The position numbers were made by a program, and so were the translations under genes. A stretch of 6,032 nt of DNA from Arthrobacter sp. Lineage in GTDB: Bacteria > Actinomycetota > Actinomycetes > Actinomycetales > Micrococcaceae. Shown here in pieces: positions 5,601 to 6,032 of this stretch (within the stretch, counting starts at the first letter, position 1; the number at the start of each line of letters is the position of its first letter). The stretch lies in assembly GCA_030146405.1 (NCBI GenBank), contig JASLBS010000033.1, positions 1 through 6,032 on the forward strand, written 5' to 3'. The notes below the pieces were generated by a model. The model saw nothing but the letters and a program-made list of their open reading frames with translations. It searched no databases and had not been told where the DNA came from.

Positions 5601-5613
5601 CTCGTCCAGCGTA
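5601..5613 (-). promoter_or_regulatory. Candidate -10 (TACGCT) for the RDD gene
   Basis: On the minus strand TACGCT (5608-5613) matches the -10 consensus and is the same hexamer proposed before the Trm112-like gene. A start near 5601 gives a leader of about 43 nt containing the AGGGGGAG ribosome-binding site. The -35 is not clear. Confidence 0.35.
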
Positions 5614-5647
5614 GCGTCGCGGGGTGCCGCCGTGCGTCACGCGCAGG

Positions 5648-5686
5648 GCCGGGCGTGACCTGGACGTCGTCCGGGTCACGCCCGGC
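5648..5686. promoter_or_regulatory. Very stable 18-bp hairpin in the divergent RDD/SpoIIM intergenic region
   Basis: Bases 5648-5665 pair with 5669-5686 around a GTC loop. The outer 13 bp are perfect (GCCGGGCGTGACC and its complement) and the inner part has a single T-G wobble. It lies in the 180-bp gap between two diverging starts, upstream of both proposed -10 boxes, so it cannot terminate either gene. It may be an operator with dyad symmetry, a nucleoid-protein site or a block to read-through. The structure is certain; the role is not. Confidence 0.6.
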
Positions 5687-5722
5687 AGCGGCCCTGTTAC
5701 CCGGTGGGCCGGGCCGGCGGAC

Positions 5723-5737
5723 TATAGGGTTGGGCGC
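5723..5737 (+). promoter_or_regulatory. Candidate leaderless promoter of the SpoIIM-type gene
   Basis: CTATAGGGT contains TATAGG (5723-5728) and TAGGGT (5725-5730). The second ends 7 nt before the ATG at 5738, so transcription could begin at the start codon. There is no purine-rich ribosome-binding site of the usual form in the 7 nt between them, which fits a leaderless mRNA. Confidence 0.5.
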
Positions 5738-6032
5738 ATGGATGTGGATGCTTTCATCGCCGTGCACCGTAGCGACTGGCAACGGCTCGACGAACTGGTG
5801 CGCAAGCGGAAACTCGACGGCGCGGAGTCGGACGAGCTGCTGGTCCTGTACCAGCGCGTCTCCACCCACCTGTCCATCATCCGCTCGGTGGACCCGGAGA
5901 GTGCCGTGTCCGGATCCCTCTCCACCCGGCTCTCGCGGGCCCGCACCCGCTTCACGGGGGCGGGCCCGGGAGAGCCGGGTGGAGAGGGATCCGGACACGG
6001 CGCTCTCCGGGTCCACCGAGCGGATGATGGAC
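5738..6032 (+). CDS. Stage II sporulation protein M-like (SpoIIM/DUF95) membrane protein, 3' partial and chimeric
   Basis: The frame starts M-D-V-D-A-F-I-A-V-H-R-S-D-W-Q-R-L-D-E-L-V and continues through L-L-V-L-Y-Q-R-V-S-T-H-L-S-I-I-R-S, the characteristic N-terminus of actinobacterial SpoIIM/DUF95 proteins. These are multi-helix membrane proteins of roughly 330 residues that have nothing to do with sporulation in such hosts; they occur with RDD, DUF58 and MoxR genes, and a membrane or cell-envelope role is suspected. Only residues 1 to about 75 (bases 5738-5962, ending R-F-T-G-A) look genuine. From about 5960 the DNA is the reverse complement of 5872-5944, so the downstream residues (a Gly/Pro/Arg-rich run) are an antisense reading of the gene's own earlier codons. 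The frame stays open to the window end with no stop and none of the expected membrane helices. The ATG choice is supported by the family start and by the TAGGGT hexamer 7 nt upstream. Confidence 0.8.
   Translation, partial: MDVDAFIAVHRSDWQRLDELVRKRKLDGAESDELLVLYQRVSTHLSIIRSVDPESAVSGSLSTRLSRARTRFTGAGPGEPGGEGSGHGALRVHRADDG
5872..6032. repeat. Near-perfect inverted repeat (fold-back) ending at the window edge
   Basis: The left arm 5872-5944 and the right arm 5960-6032 are reverse complements at 71 of 73 positions, around a 15-nt centre in which 5946-5949 also pairs with 5955-5958. Mismatches are at 5902/6002 and 5935/5969. The left arm is ordinary spoIIM-type coding sequence (codons 46-69); the right arm carries the same codons on the minus strand. 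The arm stops exactly at the last base of the window, which suggests an assembly or library fold-back at a contig end. Confidence 0.97.

Noticed and set aside
5594..6016. A 140-codon minus-strand frame that begins with the same peptide as part of the SpoIIM-type protein
   Set aside because: It matches only because the right arm of the inverted repeat is the reverse complement of the left; beyond the centre it reads antisense sequence. It is a by-product of the fold-back.
5872..6032. Inverted repeat as a transposon end, attachment site or telomere-like hairpin
   Set aside because: The arms are ordinary spoIIM-type codons, no transposase or flanking direct repeat is present, and no known terminal sequence motif is visible; a fold-back artefact explains it better.

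Overview
This window is high-GC DNA from an actinobacterium, most likely a member of the Micrococcales close to Arthrobacter, Citricoccus or Micrococcus. The evidence is the strong G/C bias at third codon positions, a WhiB regulator, a DUF3499 protein, an S-adenosylhomocysteine hydrolase of the roughly 495-residue actinobacterial type, and a mycobacterial-style L,D-transpeptidase with Ig-like domains. The gene order is an actinobacterial housekeeping neighbourhood. I see no phage, transposon, CRISPR, toxin-antitoxin or secondary-metabolite genes and no candidate for a new defence or mobile system.

Layout. Bases 1-259 hold a WhiB2-type gene on the + strand, cut at its 5' side by the window edge. 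Bases 260-369 hold a 9-bp triplet repeat and a strong hairpin terminator shared with the convergent next gene. Bases 370-864 (-) encode a protein of the 'metallopeptidase family' whose zinc-binding motif has decayed. Divergent from it, 992-1375 (+) encodes DUF3499. Bases 1524-1715 (+) encode a small Trm112-like protein and 1778-3277 (+) encode AhcY, probably as one transcript. Bases 3419-4720 (+) encode a membrane-anchored L,D-transpeptidase. A long stem-loop separates it from the convergent RDD-family membrane protein at 4757-5557 (-). Divergent from that, at 5738, starts a SpoIIM/DUF95-type membrane protein gene that is broken at the right edge.

How the genes fit together. AhcY removes S-adenosylhomocysteine, the product inhibitor of methyltransferases. 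The Trm112-like protein beside it belongs to a family whose eukaryotic and archaeal members activate methyltransferases, so the pair has a plausible methylation theme. The WhiB2 protein and the L,D-transpeptidase both relate to cell division and cell wall. RDD and SpoIIM proteins form a conserved divergent pair that usually continues into DUF58 and MoxR genes. Compared with the Mycobacterium order as I recall it, the phosphomannomutase and mannose-6-phosphate isomerase genes expected between DUF3499 and ahcY are absent.

The most striking feature is at the right end. Bases 5872-6032 form an almost perfect inverted repeat (two 73-bp arms, 71 matches) that folds the spoIIM coding sequence back on itself and ends at the last base of the window. 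The two mismatches are both synonymous serine codon changes. This looks like a fold-back junction at a contig end, perhaps joining two strain variants, and not like a real gene structure. The predicted protein after about residue 75 should not be trusted.

Several genes carry an actinobacterial -10 hexamer (TANNNT) only 6-8 nt before the start codon, which suggests leaderless transcripts.
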